A stretch of 46,693 nucleotides of DNA from UBA9980 sp964436235 (GTDB lineage: Bacteria; Muiribacteriota; UBA9980). Under the pieces are notes generated by a model, which made no database searches, was not told the origin of the DNA, and saw only the letters and a program-made list of their open reading frames with translations. The DNA lies in NCBI GenBank assembly GCA_964436235.1, contig CAYTCW010000016.1, positions 1 through 46,693 on the forward strand, given 5' to 3'. Positions 8,503 to 17,108 of the stretch are shown here, in pieces (the first letter of the stretch is position 1; each line of letters begins with the position of its first letter). The position numbers were made by a program, and so were the translations under genes.

Positions 8503-9846
8503 ATGAGAAACAACGATTACAATTTTATATTGCGCGCTCTAATATCATGTAAATTTATCTCAGCGATGGTTTTAGCCGTAGCGTTTTTGCCGGCTTTTAT
8601 TTTGTTACCACTTAATCCGGATTGCCTTGCCGCTGAAATTAAAAAAATCGAAAGGCTCGACGGCAATAATTATAAATTCGATTTTGATTTTACCTCTCCG
8701 GTGGTTTTATCCGCATATATTTCGACCGCGGGCAAAAATCAGAAGATTTACGAACTTATCAATACGGCGCTTTTGACTGAAAGCGATTCTAATTCGGTTA
8801 CCATTAATTTAAACGACGCATTTTTAAGGTACGCCATAATATCTAAAGACGAAAACGGTAAAATATCCGCTTCTTATTCGCCGGATAAGGCGCGAAAGTA
8901 TAATATATTTTTTGAATATTATCCGCTCGATTATTATCAAAGTTTAACATTCGGCTCTTCCGGCCGTTCGTCCGGGCTTTTATCCGCTCCTGCGGGCATC
9001 GCCGCCGATGGAGACGGCAATATTTTCGTATGCGACTGCGGTAACGACCGCATACAAAAATTCGATCCGGCGGGGCATTTTATATATGAATTCGGAAGTT
9101 TTTCATGGGACGAAAAAAACAGTTCTCCCAACAATATAGGCGTTTCTAACGCCGCTTCTTTTAACGAACCCGTTTCGGTCGCGCTGACGCCTAAAAATAT
9201 ATTCGTATCCGAGCGCGGCAATAACCGTATTCAAAAATTCGACCGCGACGCAAATTTCGTGCTGGCCTTCGGCGGCGAGGGTAAAACTTTAGGCCGGCTT
9301 AACGCTCCGCTCGGCATCGCGTGCGACCGCTCTAATTACGTGTGGGCCTGCGATTCTAAAAACGACCGCGTGCAGAAATTCGACGCGAACGGAAATTATA
9401 TGCTCGAAATTGGCGGGTTTGGCTATGGCAGCGGAAAGTTTAATGAACCGGTCGATATTTCCATCGATTCGAAGGGAAATATATACGTTCTGGATGCCGG
9501 CAATAAAAGAATCACTAAATTTGATGAGTACGGCGACGTAATTAACGAAGTATCGCTTAAAAAAATAGAAGGCATCAAACAGGCCTGCGCCGTGGCGGTG
9601 CTTTTAGATAAAATAATTCTTGCCGGCGTTATCTGCGCTGACGGCTCGCGCCTCGCGGCTTTTAATCAGGACGGCTCTTTGGCGGGCTATTACGGCGGCG
9701 CTTATTCAAAAATAGCCGGAATCGCCATAGATTCCGCTGCTAACATTTATTTGAGCGACGGCGCGGCGAATAAAATAATAAAGTTATCTCTTAAGCCCGA
9801 TAAATTTTATATTTACGAAGGGCTTGAGGCCGTAATAAAAAAATGA
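8503..9846 (+). CDS. Exported NHL-repeat beta-propeller protein
   Basis: A 447-residue protein with an N-terminal signal peptide (hydrophobic run around residues 17-38, ending in CLAAE). After a roughly 100-residue beta-rich domain come about six NHL repeats (residues about 145-435), each with the pattern P-x-x-[I/V]-A-x-D-x-x-[G/N]-N-[I/V]-[Y/F]-V-x-D-x-G-N-x-R-I-Q-K-F-D; DCGNDRIQKFD, ERGNNRIQKFD and DAGNKRITKFD are the clearest. NHL propellers act as binding platforms in exported and surface proteins; no catalytic motif is visible. It has its own promoter and is followed 32 bases later by a second NHL protein, which suggests that the two work together. Confidence 0.88.
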   Translation: MRNNDYNFILRALISCKFISAMVLAVAFLPAFILLPLNPDCLAAEIKKIERLDGNNYKFDFDFTSPVVLSAYISTAGKNQKIYELINTALLTESDSNSVTINLNDAFLRYAIISKDENGKISASYSPDKARKYNIFFEYYPLDYYQSLTFGSSGRSSGLLSAPAGIAADGDGNIFVCDCGNDRIQKFDPAGHFIYEFGSFSWDEKNSSPNNIGVSNAASFNEPVSVALTPKNIFVSERGNNRIQKFDRDANFVLAFGGEGKTLGRLNAPLGIACDRSNYVWACDSKNDRVQKFDANGNYMLEIGGFGYGSGKFNEPVDISIDSKGNIYVLDAGNKRITKFDEYGDVINEVSLKKIEGIKQACAVAVLLDKIILAGVICADGSRLAAFNQDGSLAGYYGGAYSKIAGIAIDSAANIYLSDGAANKIIKLSLKPDKFYIYEGLEAVIKK

Positions 9847-9878
9847 TATAAATAAATATTTGATAAGTGGGGCTGGTA

Positions 9879-12137
9879 ATGCTTAAAACTTCGGATATCG
9901 CGAAAATAATTTCAATAACGGCGCTTATATTTTCTTCGACGCTGCTTTCCGCCTGCGATGACGCGCTTAACGCTTTTTTAATGAAAAAACATATATCAAG
10001 AACAGAAAAGCGCATCGAGCAAAAGCAAAAGAAAGATTCCGCAGCCGATATGGTTAAAATGAAACCGTCTTTTATGTTCGCTGACGATGAAAAATATTTT
10101 AAAAATCACATGCTGCTCAAAGAAGAATACTTTCTTCTCGACCGTTACAAATATATCAGCGCCTCGTCGGTTTCTAACTTTTTAGCGGATACGGATTCCA
10201 ATTTTATAATATACGATAAAGCTTCTGCGGCGCTGCTTTTTTTTAATAAATTGGGCGTTTTAGAAAAAAGGGTCCGACTCAATTTCGGCGGCGAGTCGAG
10301 GATACTGGCGCCTTCGAATATGCATAGAGACGAAAACGGCAATTTAATGATGACATGTTCCATACTCGGCCGTTTTTACCGTTTTACCCCGGAGGGAGTT
10401 CTGCTTAACGCATCCGAAATCAACGAAAACGAAGGTTCCGTTTTAAAGCGGATGTTTGCCATAAAGACTTTTTCCAATTCTAAATATACGGTTTTAGCCG
10501 AATTTAATTCAAAAAAAATCTTCGTTTATGAAAATGATAAAAAATTATTCGATCTTAAGCATGAAAGCATGTCTGAGGATTCATATATTTATTTTTCTCC
10601 GCAAAACGATATTTTCCTTGTTGACGGCGCTTCTTCTTCGATACTTAATATTATAGCCGAAGCCGGCGGTAAATATTCATTAAAAACCTACCGGGGCGAT
10701 AAAATACTCAAAAATTCAATAGGCCAGATTTTCATATTTAAAAAAAGCGAGCGTGTAATTGAAAAAATCAACACATCCGGCAAGATAATTTCGAGTTACG
10801 GAGTCGTAAAAGACAATAACATAACTTACGAAAACAATTTATTTCCTTGTGATTTCGCTATGGATACCGACGATTCGCTTTATATTCTCGACGACAAAAA
10901 TTATAAGATAAACGTATATTCGCGTTCGGGCGTATTTAGTTTTTCTTTCGGCAGTTACGGTAAAAGCGCCGGCAGGTTTTTAGCGCCGCATAAAATAACG
11001 GTTGACAGGCTTAAACGCATAATAGTAAGCGATAAAGATAAAAACGCGGCCTTAGTTTTTAACTCTAAGGGCGAATATATGGAAAATTACGGCGACATCC
11101 TCGGCACGAATTTATTGGATCAATACGGATTGTTTGCCGATCTTCACGAAAAAATACATATGCTCGATTACGGTTCGAATCAGCATTATACCATCAACTA
11201 TAACTTTCAGTTTTTAAGGATATTAAACGATATCTTTTCTAAAAAGACCAACTTTCCGCAAAATTTTATTACGCTTAATTCGTCCGCCGGCATAAATTAT
11301 TTTGATCTCAACGCTCAGAGATGCTATGAACTTTTACCCGAAGCTAAACTTAAACGCCTCGATATTCCGGCTGAAATAAGCAGCATCAAAATAGAGCCTC
11401 GCAAAATTTTCGTTAAATATATAACGGGCGACGGTTCCGGCAATGTATTGGGCCTGTGTAAAAATGAAAATTTCGTTTATAAATTAGATATCACCGGCCG
11501 CACGATAAACAAATTCAAGCTGCCGGAAAAAGGTGAATCCTATTCGGCTATCGCCGTGGATTTATTTAAAAATTTTTATCTCGTATCAAAGCGCGGCAAT
11601 AAAATATTGAAATTTGACGAGGCTGGAAAGCCGTCCGGAACTTTTTCGGTTGAAGATGATACGCTTTCAAAAAATGATACGCTTTCGCTTCTGACTTTCT
11701 TTAAAAACAATTCGGCTTTCGCATGCAGCCTTCAGCAGAAGAAAATCATCATCTTTAACACTTTAAACGGTTTTACGGTTGACTCTTCGCACGGCCTTAG
11801 TCAGGAAGGCGTTCGCGGTGCTGAAGTTATCGACGTTACGGCATCCGGCGATAATATATTTATTTTATCTTCGTCGGGCGGTAATCTTATGGTGTTAAAA
11901 TATAAACTTATCGATTATTTTCGCGAGGGCGTATCGCTGTTTGCGCGCGGCCTTTTTCAGGAGGCGCTCGTGATGTTCGAAAAACACAGGCGTTTCGACA
12001 GCCGGCCGGGGCCTAACGCTCTTTTTTATATGGCGCAGTGTTATAGAAAGATGTCGAAAAACTACGAAGCCGCGCTTCTCGAGGCTGAAATTTCCAGAAA
12101 ATATCCCGACTCTCATGCGGCAAAAAGGGTCGATTAA
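9879..12137 (+). CDS. Lipoprotein with degenerate NHL/propeller repeats and C-terminal TPR
   Basis: About 752 residues. The signal peptide ends in a lipobox LLSAC, so the protein should be lipidated. The middle holds diverged propeller blades, including DFAMDTDDSLYILDDKNYKI and KITVDRLKRIIVSDKDKN, which resemble NHL repeats. The last 80 residues (EGVSLFARGLFQEALVMFEKH onward) form about two TPR units. I prefer ATG 9879 to GTG 9867 because the GTGGGG just upstream can serve as ribosome site and the signal peptide then starts MLKTSD. It lies in one unit with the preceding NHL protein. Function unknown; the domain mix suggests an envelope scaffold or binding protein. Confidence 0.82.
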   Translation: MLKTSDIAKIISITALIFSSTLLSACDDALNAFLMKKHISRTEKRIEQKQKKDSAADMVKMKPSFMFADDEKYFKNHMLLKEEYFLLDRYKYISASSVSNFLADTDSNFIIYDKASAALLFFNKLGVLEKRVRLNFGGESRILAPSNMHRDENGNLMMTCSILGRFYRFTPEGVLLNASEINENEGSVLKRMFAIKTFSNSKYTVLAEFNSKKIFVYENDKKLFDLKHESMSEDSYIYFSPQNDIFLVDGASSSILNIIAEAGGKYSLKTYRGDKILKNSIGQIFIFKKSERVIEKINTSGKIISSYGVVKDNNITYENNLFPCDFAMDTDDSLYILDDKNYKINVYSRSGVFSFSFGSYGKSAGRFLAPHKITVDRLKRIIVSDKDKNAALVFNSKGEYMENYGDILGTNLLDQYGLFADLHEKIHMLDYGSNQHYTINYNFQFLRILNDIFSKKTNFPQNFITLNSSAGINYFDLNAQRCYELLPEAKLKRLDIPAEISSIKIEPRKIFVKYITGDGSGNVLGLCKNENFVYKLDITGRTINKFKLPEKGESYSAIAVDLFKNFYLVSKRGNKILKFDEAGKPSGTFSVEDDTLSKNDTLSLLTFFKNNSAFACSLQQKKIIIFNTLNGFTVDSSHGLSQEGVRGAEVIDVTASGDNIFILSSSGGNLMVLKYKLIDYFREGVSLFARGLFQEALVMFEKHRRFDSRPGPNALFYMAQCYRKMSKNYEAALLEAEISRKYPDSHAAKRVD

Positions 12138-12196
12138 ATATTTGGTGAAGGTTTTTGTTCCGTGCGGGCGTCTTTAAGCGTTCATTTATGATTTAT

Positions 12197-12225
12197 TTGC
12201 ATTTTTAGTAAAAATATTATATAAT
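12197..12225 (+). promoter_or_regulatory. Sigma-70 promoter of the TPR lipoprotein-minCD operon
   Basis: TTGCAT (12197-12202), a 17-base spacer and TATAAT (12220-12225). The leader would be about 45 bases and includes AAGGAG six bases before ATG 12277. It probably drives the run of closely spaced genes through minC and minD and beyond. Confidence 0.75.
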
Positions 12226-12276
12226 ACTTCCATTTCGATTTGACGGTATTTCCGGATGTAAAATAAGGAGAGTATC

Positions 12277-13188
12277 ATGAGCAGGTTTAAAAGTAAAGGT
12301 ATAGAAAAGATAATATATCTTATCACGGCGATATTACTGGCGGCGAATTTCGCGGGCTGCGGAAAGGCTAAAAAAGTAGATCCCGAACCCGATATGGATT
12401 TGCTTCCTAAATTCAGGACGGCGGCCGAATATTATAATTTAGCCAACGTTGCCGGCCAGAACGGCAAGATAGATCTGGCTATCCGCAATTATAAGCGCGC
12501 CATAGAAGTGGACCCGACACATGCGAAATCATATGCGAGCATAGGCTTAGCATACGCTAAAAAGGGCGATTATAAAACCGCTATGCCTTTTTTATTAAAA
12601 GGCGTAGAACTAGATAATAAGATGGCTTTCGCCCATTATAACCTCGGAGTTATATACGCTAAACTCGGCAAAAACGAGATGGCCGAGTCCGAGTTTAAAA
12701 CGGCTATCGAGCTTGATTCGAAAGATCCGATCTCCTACAGCGCTTTAAGCAGTCTCTATACCAAAATGGGAGACGATCAGAAAGCTTCTTTTTATATGAA
12801 AAAATACGTTGATTTGGTTCCAAGCGATCCTTATTCACATTATAATCTCGGCGTTTATTATCTCGAAAAAGGCATAAAAGACTCCGCGCTCGAAGAATTT
12901 CTTCTCGTTCTTAAATTCGACCCTAATTTTAAAGAGGCTTATTTCCAGATCGGCGTAATTTATCACAATGAAAATCACATCGATAAGGCGATCGAAATGT
13001 ATAAAAAAACTCTCGAGCTCGACTCTACTTATATTAACGCCTGCATAAATTTAGGCGACTTGTATTATTTCGAAAAAAACGATCTGACCAATTCGCTTTA
13101 TTATTACAATAAATCGCTTTCCATCGATTTTAACAATAAATACGCGCGCAAGATGATAAGTAAAATTCAGGATGAAGGTAAAAGATAA
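12277..13188 (+). CDS. TPR-repeat lipoprotein
   Basis: A 303-residue lipoprotein with a signal peptide and lipobox FAGC (cysteine near residue 28). Nearly all of the mature part consists of about seven canonical TPR units, for example AKSYASIGLAYAKKGDYKTA and AFAHYNLGVIYAKLGKNEMA. Envelope TPR lipoproteins usually act as scaffolds for pilus, peptidoglycan or secretion machinery. AAGGAG sits six bases upstream of the ATG. Its TAA overlaps the ATG of minC (TAATG), so translation of the two is coupled; this links an envelope scaffold to division-site control, though the reason is not visible. Confidence 0.88.
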   Translation: MSRFKSKGIEKIIYLITAILLAANFAGCGKAKKVDPEPDMDLLPKFRTAAEYYNLANVAGQNGKIDLAIRNYKRAIEVDPTHAKSYASIGLAYAKKGDYKTAMPFLLKGVELDNKMAFAHYNLGVIYAKLGKNEMAESEFKTAIELDSKDPISYSALSSLYTKMGDDQKASFYMKKYVDLVPSDPYSHYNLGVYYLEKGIKDSALEEFLLVLKFDPNFKEAYFQIGVIYHNENHIDKAIEMYKKTLELDSTYINACINLGDLYYFEKNDLTNSLYYYNKSLSIDFNNKYARKMISKIQDEGKR

Positions 13189-13880
13189 TGCTCGAGCGTT
13201 CGAATTCAGGCGCGATAATAATTGAAGAGATCAACGGCGGCTGCGTGATGCGCGTCGGCGAAAAAATCCTCAAGCGAAGCCTCGGAACGGCTATCTGCGC
13301 TAAAATTTCCGATTATAAAGTAAAATCGCGTTTTTCGACGGTAACCATAGATCTTCGTGAAAGGGCTATCGGAGAAGAAGACGCCGAAAAATTAAAAAAA
13401 TATATACAGCAGCATTGCGATATAAAAGTTTCTCATATCTATTCTAACACTTCTGATCTAAGCCGTAAAAGAAGCGGCGGCGCATCTGATTTAAATTTAT
13501 CGGGCAGCTTTGAATCGAAAAAAACTCTTTATTCGAGGGCTAACCTTCGCTGCGGCCAGGTCCTTCACTATGACGGATCGGTCGTTTTAATGGGCAATTT
13601 AAATGCGGGCGGCCATATAGAGGCGCAGCATTCGATAGTTATTCTCGGTGAAATGCGCGGTTCCGCGCGCGCCGGTATTTCAAACGATCCCGATTCTTTT
13701 ATTTACGCAGGTTCTTTTATGCCGGTAAAGGCTGAAATCGGAGATGCCTGCGTCACTTATTCTCAAATTCCGGATAGTTTGCTCGGGGGCAACGTTATTT
13801 GCCGTTTAAATAACAATGAAATCGTATTAAAGGGAAATTTTGACGAAAAGCCCTCTAAAGGATGTGTTATATTTGCTTAA
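13188..13880 (+). CDS. minC: Septum site-determining protein MinC
   Basis: MinC blocks FtsZ polymerisation away from midcell. The 230-residue protein has a diverged N-terminal FtsZ-inhibiting domain (about 1-105) and a well-conserved C-terminal beta-helix domain: NLRCGQVLHYDGSVVLMGNL, then GGHIEAQHSIVILGEMRGSARAG, matching the family pattern R-x-G-Q-x-V-x-x-x-G-D-L-V-V-[L/I]-G-D-V-x-x-G and G-x-L-R-G-x-A-x-A-G. The C-terminal domain mediates dimerisation and MinD binding. The length agrees with the family. The start overlaps the upstream stop and the 3' end overlaps minD by 41 bases. MinE is not in this window. Confidence 0.9.
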   Translation: MLERSNSGAIIIEEINGGCVMRVGEKILKRSLGTAICAKISDYKVKSRFSTVTIDLRERAIGEEDAEKLKKYIQQHCDIKVSHIYSNTSDLSRKRSGGASDLNLSGSFESKKTLYSRANLRCGQVLHYDGSVVLMGNLNAGGHIEAQHSIVILGEMRGSARAGISNDPDSFIYAGSFMPVKAEIGDACVTYSQIPDSLLGGNVICRLNNNEIVLKGNFDEKPSKGCVIFA

Positions 13881-14769
13881 CGACAATTCCGCCAATAACG
13901 GCGCATTTAACGGTCAGTCCGTAGAGGCCGCGGCCAAATTTACGGCGCCCGATAAAAACTCCGCTAAAGAAAGATACGCAAAGGTTTACACGATAGCTTC
14001 AGGCAAGGGCGGCGTCGGCAAAACTACTATATGCGCAAACCTGGGAATGGCGCTTTCGCTTCTCGGTAAAAAAGTGCTATTAATAGACGGCGATATCGGC
14101 CTTAAGAATCTCGATGTTATAATGGGGCTCGAAGAATATAGCGTTTACGATATAGCAGCATGCGCCGCGGGGAAGGTTAAATTCGCTTCCGCCGCTATTC
14201 AGGACCCTCGAGTTTCGTCGCTTTTCGTTATATCCGCTTCGCAGTCGCTCGATAAAAGCCAGCTTACGCCCAAGCAGATGGGGCTTTTCTGCCACGAACT
14301 GATGAAGGATTTCGATTATATTTTAATAGATTCGCCTGCCGGCATAGAAAACGGCTTTGCGTGTTCAATAGCTCCGGCCACTCACGCTTTGATCGTGGTA
14401 ACTCCCGAGCACGCCTCTATTCGAAATGCCGACCGGATAGCGGGGCTGATGGAAGCTAACGGCATACTGCCTAAAAATATAAGCGTAATAATAAATAAGA
14501 TCGAAGCCCATCTTATCGCCGATTCGATAGCCGTCGATCCCGACGAGATTCAGAAAGCGCTGGCGCTTCCGGTTACGGCCCAGATACCTTTTGATTACGA
14601 CGTTATCGCTTCTAATTTTAAAAAGAGGCCGGTAGTTTTGAACGGCCGTTCATTGGCCGCCAAGATTTTCGTTAACATAGCCAGAACGATAGACGGTGAG
14701 AAAGTCGATCCCGTCATCGTAAAAAAAATGGGTATATTCGACCGGTTTTTTAATATTTTTTCAAGATGA
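13840..14769 (+). CDS. minD: Septum site-determining ATPase MinD
   Basis: MinD is a ParA/Mrp-type ATPase that dimerises on the membrane with ATP and recruits MinC. Visible features are the deviant Walker A SGKGGVGKTT (K56 and K61), LLIDGDIGLKNLDVIMGLE, FDYILIDSPAGIE, and a C-terminal amphipathic membrane-targeting helix (MGIFDRFFNIFSR). It carries about 48 extra residues before the first core strand, longer than E. coli MinD. The TTG at 13840 has AAAGGG five bases upstream; a shorter start at TTG 13873 is possible. The gene overlaps minC by 41 bases. FlhG/FleN-type ATPases also carry N-terminal extensions, but the direct minC coupling favours MinD. Confidence 0.9.
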   Translation: MTKSPLKDVLYLLNDNSANNGAFNGQSVEAAAKFTAPDKNSAKERYAKVYTIASGKGGVGKTTICANLGMALSLLGKKVLLIDGDIGLKNLDVIMGLEEYSVYDIAACAAGKVKFASAAIQDPRVSSLFVISASQSLDKSQLTPKQMGLFCHELMKDFDYILIDSPAGIENGFACSIAPATHALIVVTPEHASIRNADRIAGLMEANGILPKNISVIINKIEAHLIADSIAVDPDEIQKALALPVTAQIPFDYDVIASNFKKRPVVLNGRSLAAKIFVNIARTIDGEKVDPVIVKKMGIFDRFFNIFSR

Positions 14770-14772
14770 GCC

Positions 14773-15855
14773 ATGAATATAACATCGGCCCGAATGGGCA
14801 ACCTGCATGTAATTTTAACCGCCCTTTTTAATAAATTGGGTATCAATTATATCATACCTCCTCCGATAACCGAACGAACTTACGAAATAGGCTTCAGATT
14901 ATCGCCCGAGCAGGTATGCCTTCCGTTTAAAATATGCGTCGGCAGTTTCGTCGAGGCAATCGAAAAAGGCGCGGAAGCCATCGTTATGGCTGGCGGCAAC
15001 GGGCCCTGCCGTTTCGGATTATACGGCATGCTGCAGCAAAAAATATTGAGCGAGGCAGGCTATCGGTTTAAAATGTTCGTATTCGATCAGGATAATATTT
15101 TAAAGGTCTTAGGCGAACTTTCCGCCATAGCCGGTCTTAATAAGTTGCGAATCATTTCGGCCTTCCGCTTCGCGTGGAAAATTCTAAAATTATGCGAGGA
15201 GAACGAAAAATTATCTTATTATTACAGGGCCCATTGCGGCGATAAAGCTGCGGTTGATAAAATAGAAAAAGAAATAGAATCGCTTTTATTAAAAACAGGC
15301 ACGCCCGAGCAGGCGGATAAATTAAAAAAAGACATCCGGTTTTATTACAGCTCGTCTTTAAAAACGGATATCGACAGGCGTGAAATTATTAAAATAGGGC
15401 TTATCGGCGAAATTTATATGATGCTCGATCCGGAGGCTAATATGGATATCGGCAGGCGTCTCGGACGCATGAACGTGTGGGTGGATAAAACTATTTACTT
15501 ATCGAGCTGGCTTCTTAAGCTGACTTCGTTAGATTATTTTTCTAAAACCAGCTATGCGAACCAGAAAAAGACGGCGGCCCGTTATCTGGAAAGCGATATC
15601 GGCGGTAAAGGCGTGCAGACGATAGCTTCGGCTATTAATTATGCCCGCGGCGGCTTTGACGGCTTAATACATATCACGCCGTTTTCCTGTATGCCCGAGC
15701 TTGTCGCTACGACCATCATGCCGATTGTATGCCGCGATAACGATATAGCCTGTCTTTATCTTTCATACGACGGGCATACGTCCCGGACGGCTTTTATTAC
15801 AAGGCTCGAGGCATATGTGGATATGCTTAAAATGAACGGGGCGGCGCGCCGGTGA
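14773..15855 (+). CDS. Acyl-CoA dehydratase-related protein (COG3581-like)
   Basis: A 360-residue protein resembling the C-terminal part of large 'acyl-CoA dehydratase activase-related' proteins and stand-alone COG3581 proteins, which are distantly related to the 2-hydroxyacyl-CoA dehydratase subunits. Typical segments are RMGNLHVILTALFNKLGINY, PPPITERTYEIG, SPEQVCLPFKICVGSFVEA and MAGGNGPCRFGLYG. The conserved cysteines in CLPFK and GPCRFG are candidate iron-sulfur ligands. The start is three bases after minD and its stop overlaps the GTG of the ATPase gene (GTGA). The true reaction of this family is not established; an ATP-driven low-potential redox role is inferred from the partner gene. 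Confidence 0.8.
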   Translation: MNITSARMGNLHVILTALFNKLGINYIIPPPITERTYEIGFRLSPEQVCLPFKICVGSFVEAIEKGAEAIVMAGGNGPCRFGLYGMLQQKILSEAGYRFKMFVFDQDNILKVLGELSAIAGLNKLRIISAFRFAWKILKLCEENEKLSYYYRAHCGDKAAVDKIEKEIESLLLKTGTPEQADKLKKDIRFYYSSSLKTDIDRREIIKIGLIGEIYMMLDPEANMDIGRRLGRMNVWVDKTIYLSSWLLKLTSLDYFSKTSYANQKKTAARYLESDIGGKGVQTIASAINYARGGFDGLIHITPFSCMPELVATTIMPIVCRDNDIACLYLSYDGHTSRTAFITRLEAYVDMLKMNGAARR

Positions 15856-16823
15856 ATAAAAAAAAAGTTTATATAGGAATAGACGCCGGGTCGGTTTCGG
15901 TGAACCTGGCTATAATAGATCAAAATGCAAGGCTGCTTAAAAAGCGGTACATACGCACCAACGGCGCCCCTATTAACGCGCTGCGGACCGCTCTGCTTGA
16001 AAGCGAAAAAGAGCTTTACGAAAAATATAGCGTCGCCGGCGCCGCCACTACGGGTTCAGGCCGGCATCTTATCGGTTATCTTATCGGCGCGGATGAAATC
16101 AAAAATGAAATAACCTCACACGCGGTCGCGGCTATGCATTATTACGACGACGTTTCGACGGTCATTGAAATCGGCGGCCAGGACTCGAAAATTATAATTA
16201 TTGAAAATAAAGTCGTCGTGGATTTTGCCATGAATACGATATGCGCGGCCGGGACGGGTTCGTTTTTAGACCAGCAGGCCCAGAGGCTCGGCATCGATAT
16301 ATCCGAATTTGGCGACTACGCTCTGCGCTCTTCGATGCCGACTAAAATAGCCGGCCGCTGCGGAGTATTCGCCGAATCCGACATGATCCACAAACAGCAG
16401 ATGGGCTATCCGAAACATGATATAATAGCCGGGTTATGCATGGCTTTAGTGAGCAATTATCTTAATAACGTGGGCCGCGGCAAAAAAATCGGCGATAAAG
16501 TCGTGTTCCAGGGCGGAGTTGCGGCTAATCGCGGCATCATAAAGGCTTTCAGCGAAACTCTCGGCAAAAAAATACACGTTGCGGAGCATTATGATGTTAT
16601 GGGCGCCGTCGGCGCGGCTTTGATAGCTCTTAAAAAGCGCAACGGCCGCCCGGATGAAAAGAGTAAATTCAAGGGCGCGGCCTGCTTTGACGGCGAAATT
16701 TCTTCGGAAGCGTTCGAATGCCGCGGCTGCTCGAATTTATGCGAGATAATTTGCGTGAAAAAAAACGGCGTCCGTCTTTTTAATATAGGCGGCCGCTGCG
16801 GTAAATACGAACGCGGCGATTAG
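15852..16823 (+). CDS. BadF/HgdC-type ATPase with Cys-rich tail
   Basis: A 323-residue ASKHA-fold ATPase like the activators of 2-hydroxyacyl-CoA dehydratases (COG1924). Motifs are YIGIDAGSVSVNLAIID (phosphate 1), EIGGQDSKIIII (phosphate 2), NTICAAGTGSFLDQQAQRLGI and AGRCGVFAESDM, whose two cysteines correspond to those that bridge the 4Fe-4S cluster in the HgdC dimer. An added C-terminal segment, CRGCSNLCEIICVKK then GGRCGKYE, looks like the start of the DUF2229 (COG3580) module normally fused to or encoded beside such ATPases; here the protein stops right after it. GTG 15852 overlaps the previous stop. Probably a partner of the 14773 protein. Confidence 0.87.
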   Translation: MNKKKVYIGIDAGSVSVNLAIIDQNARLLKKRYIRTNGAPINALRTALLESEKELYEKYSVAGAATTGSGRHLIGYLIGADEIKNEITSHAVAAMHYYDDVSTVIEIGGQDSKIIIIENKVVVDFAMNTICAAGTGSFLDQQAQRLGIDISEFGDYALRSSMPTKIAGRCGVFAESDMIHKQQMGYPKHDIIAGLCMALVSNYLNNVGRGKKIGDKVVFQGGVAANRGIIKAFSETLGKKIHVAEHYDVMGAVGAALIALKKRNGRPDEKSKFKGAACFDGEISSEAFECRGCSNLCEIICVKKNGVRLFNIGGRCGKYERGD

Positions 16824-16865
16824 CGCCGTTATATTAAGGCCGATTTTAAATAAGGAGCTGAATTT

Positions 16866-17048
16866 ATGCTGAGTAAACAATTACTTGATATACTTTGCTG
16901 TCCGGTCTGCCGGGGCGTTCTTAAATATGACGCTGAAATTCCTGAATTGCAATGCCTGAAGTGTATGCTGGCCTATGATATTAAAGACGATATACCCGTA
17001 ATGCTCGTGGACTGCGCCCGTAAAATATCCGAAAAAAAAGACAGATAA
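16866..17048 (+). CDS. Trm112-like zinc-ribbon protein (UPF0434)
   Basis: A 60-residue protein with the pattern LLDILCCPVC ... QCLKC ... YDIKDDIPVMLVD, giving a likely zinc site of C12, C15, C30 and C33. This is the small bacterial Trm112p-like family; eukaryotic and some bacterial relatives activate methyltransferases, but no partner methyltransferase is adjacent. AAGGAG lies nine bases upstream of ATG 16866. It continues the minCD unit at a spacing of 42 bases. Confidence 0.85.
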   Translation: MLSKQLLDILCCPVCRGVLKYDAEIPELQCLKCMLAYDIKDDIPVMLVDCARKISEKKDR

Positions 17049-17108
17049 AGATAAAATATAGCATTTTTTTGAATTTATTAAAATATAAGTAAAAACGAGG
17101 TGTTGATT

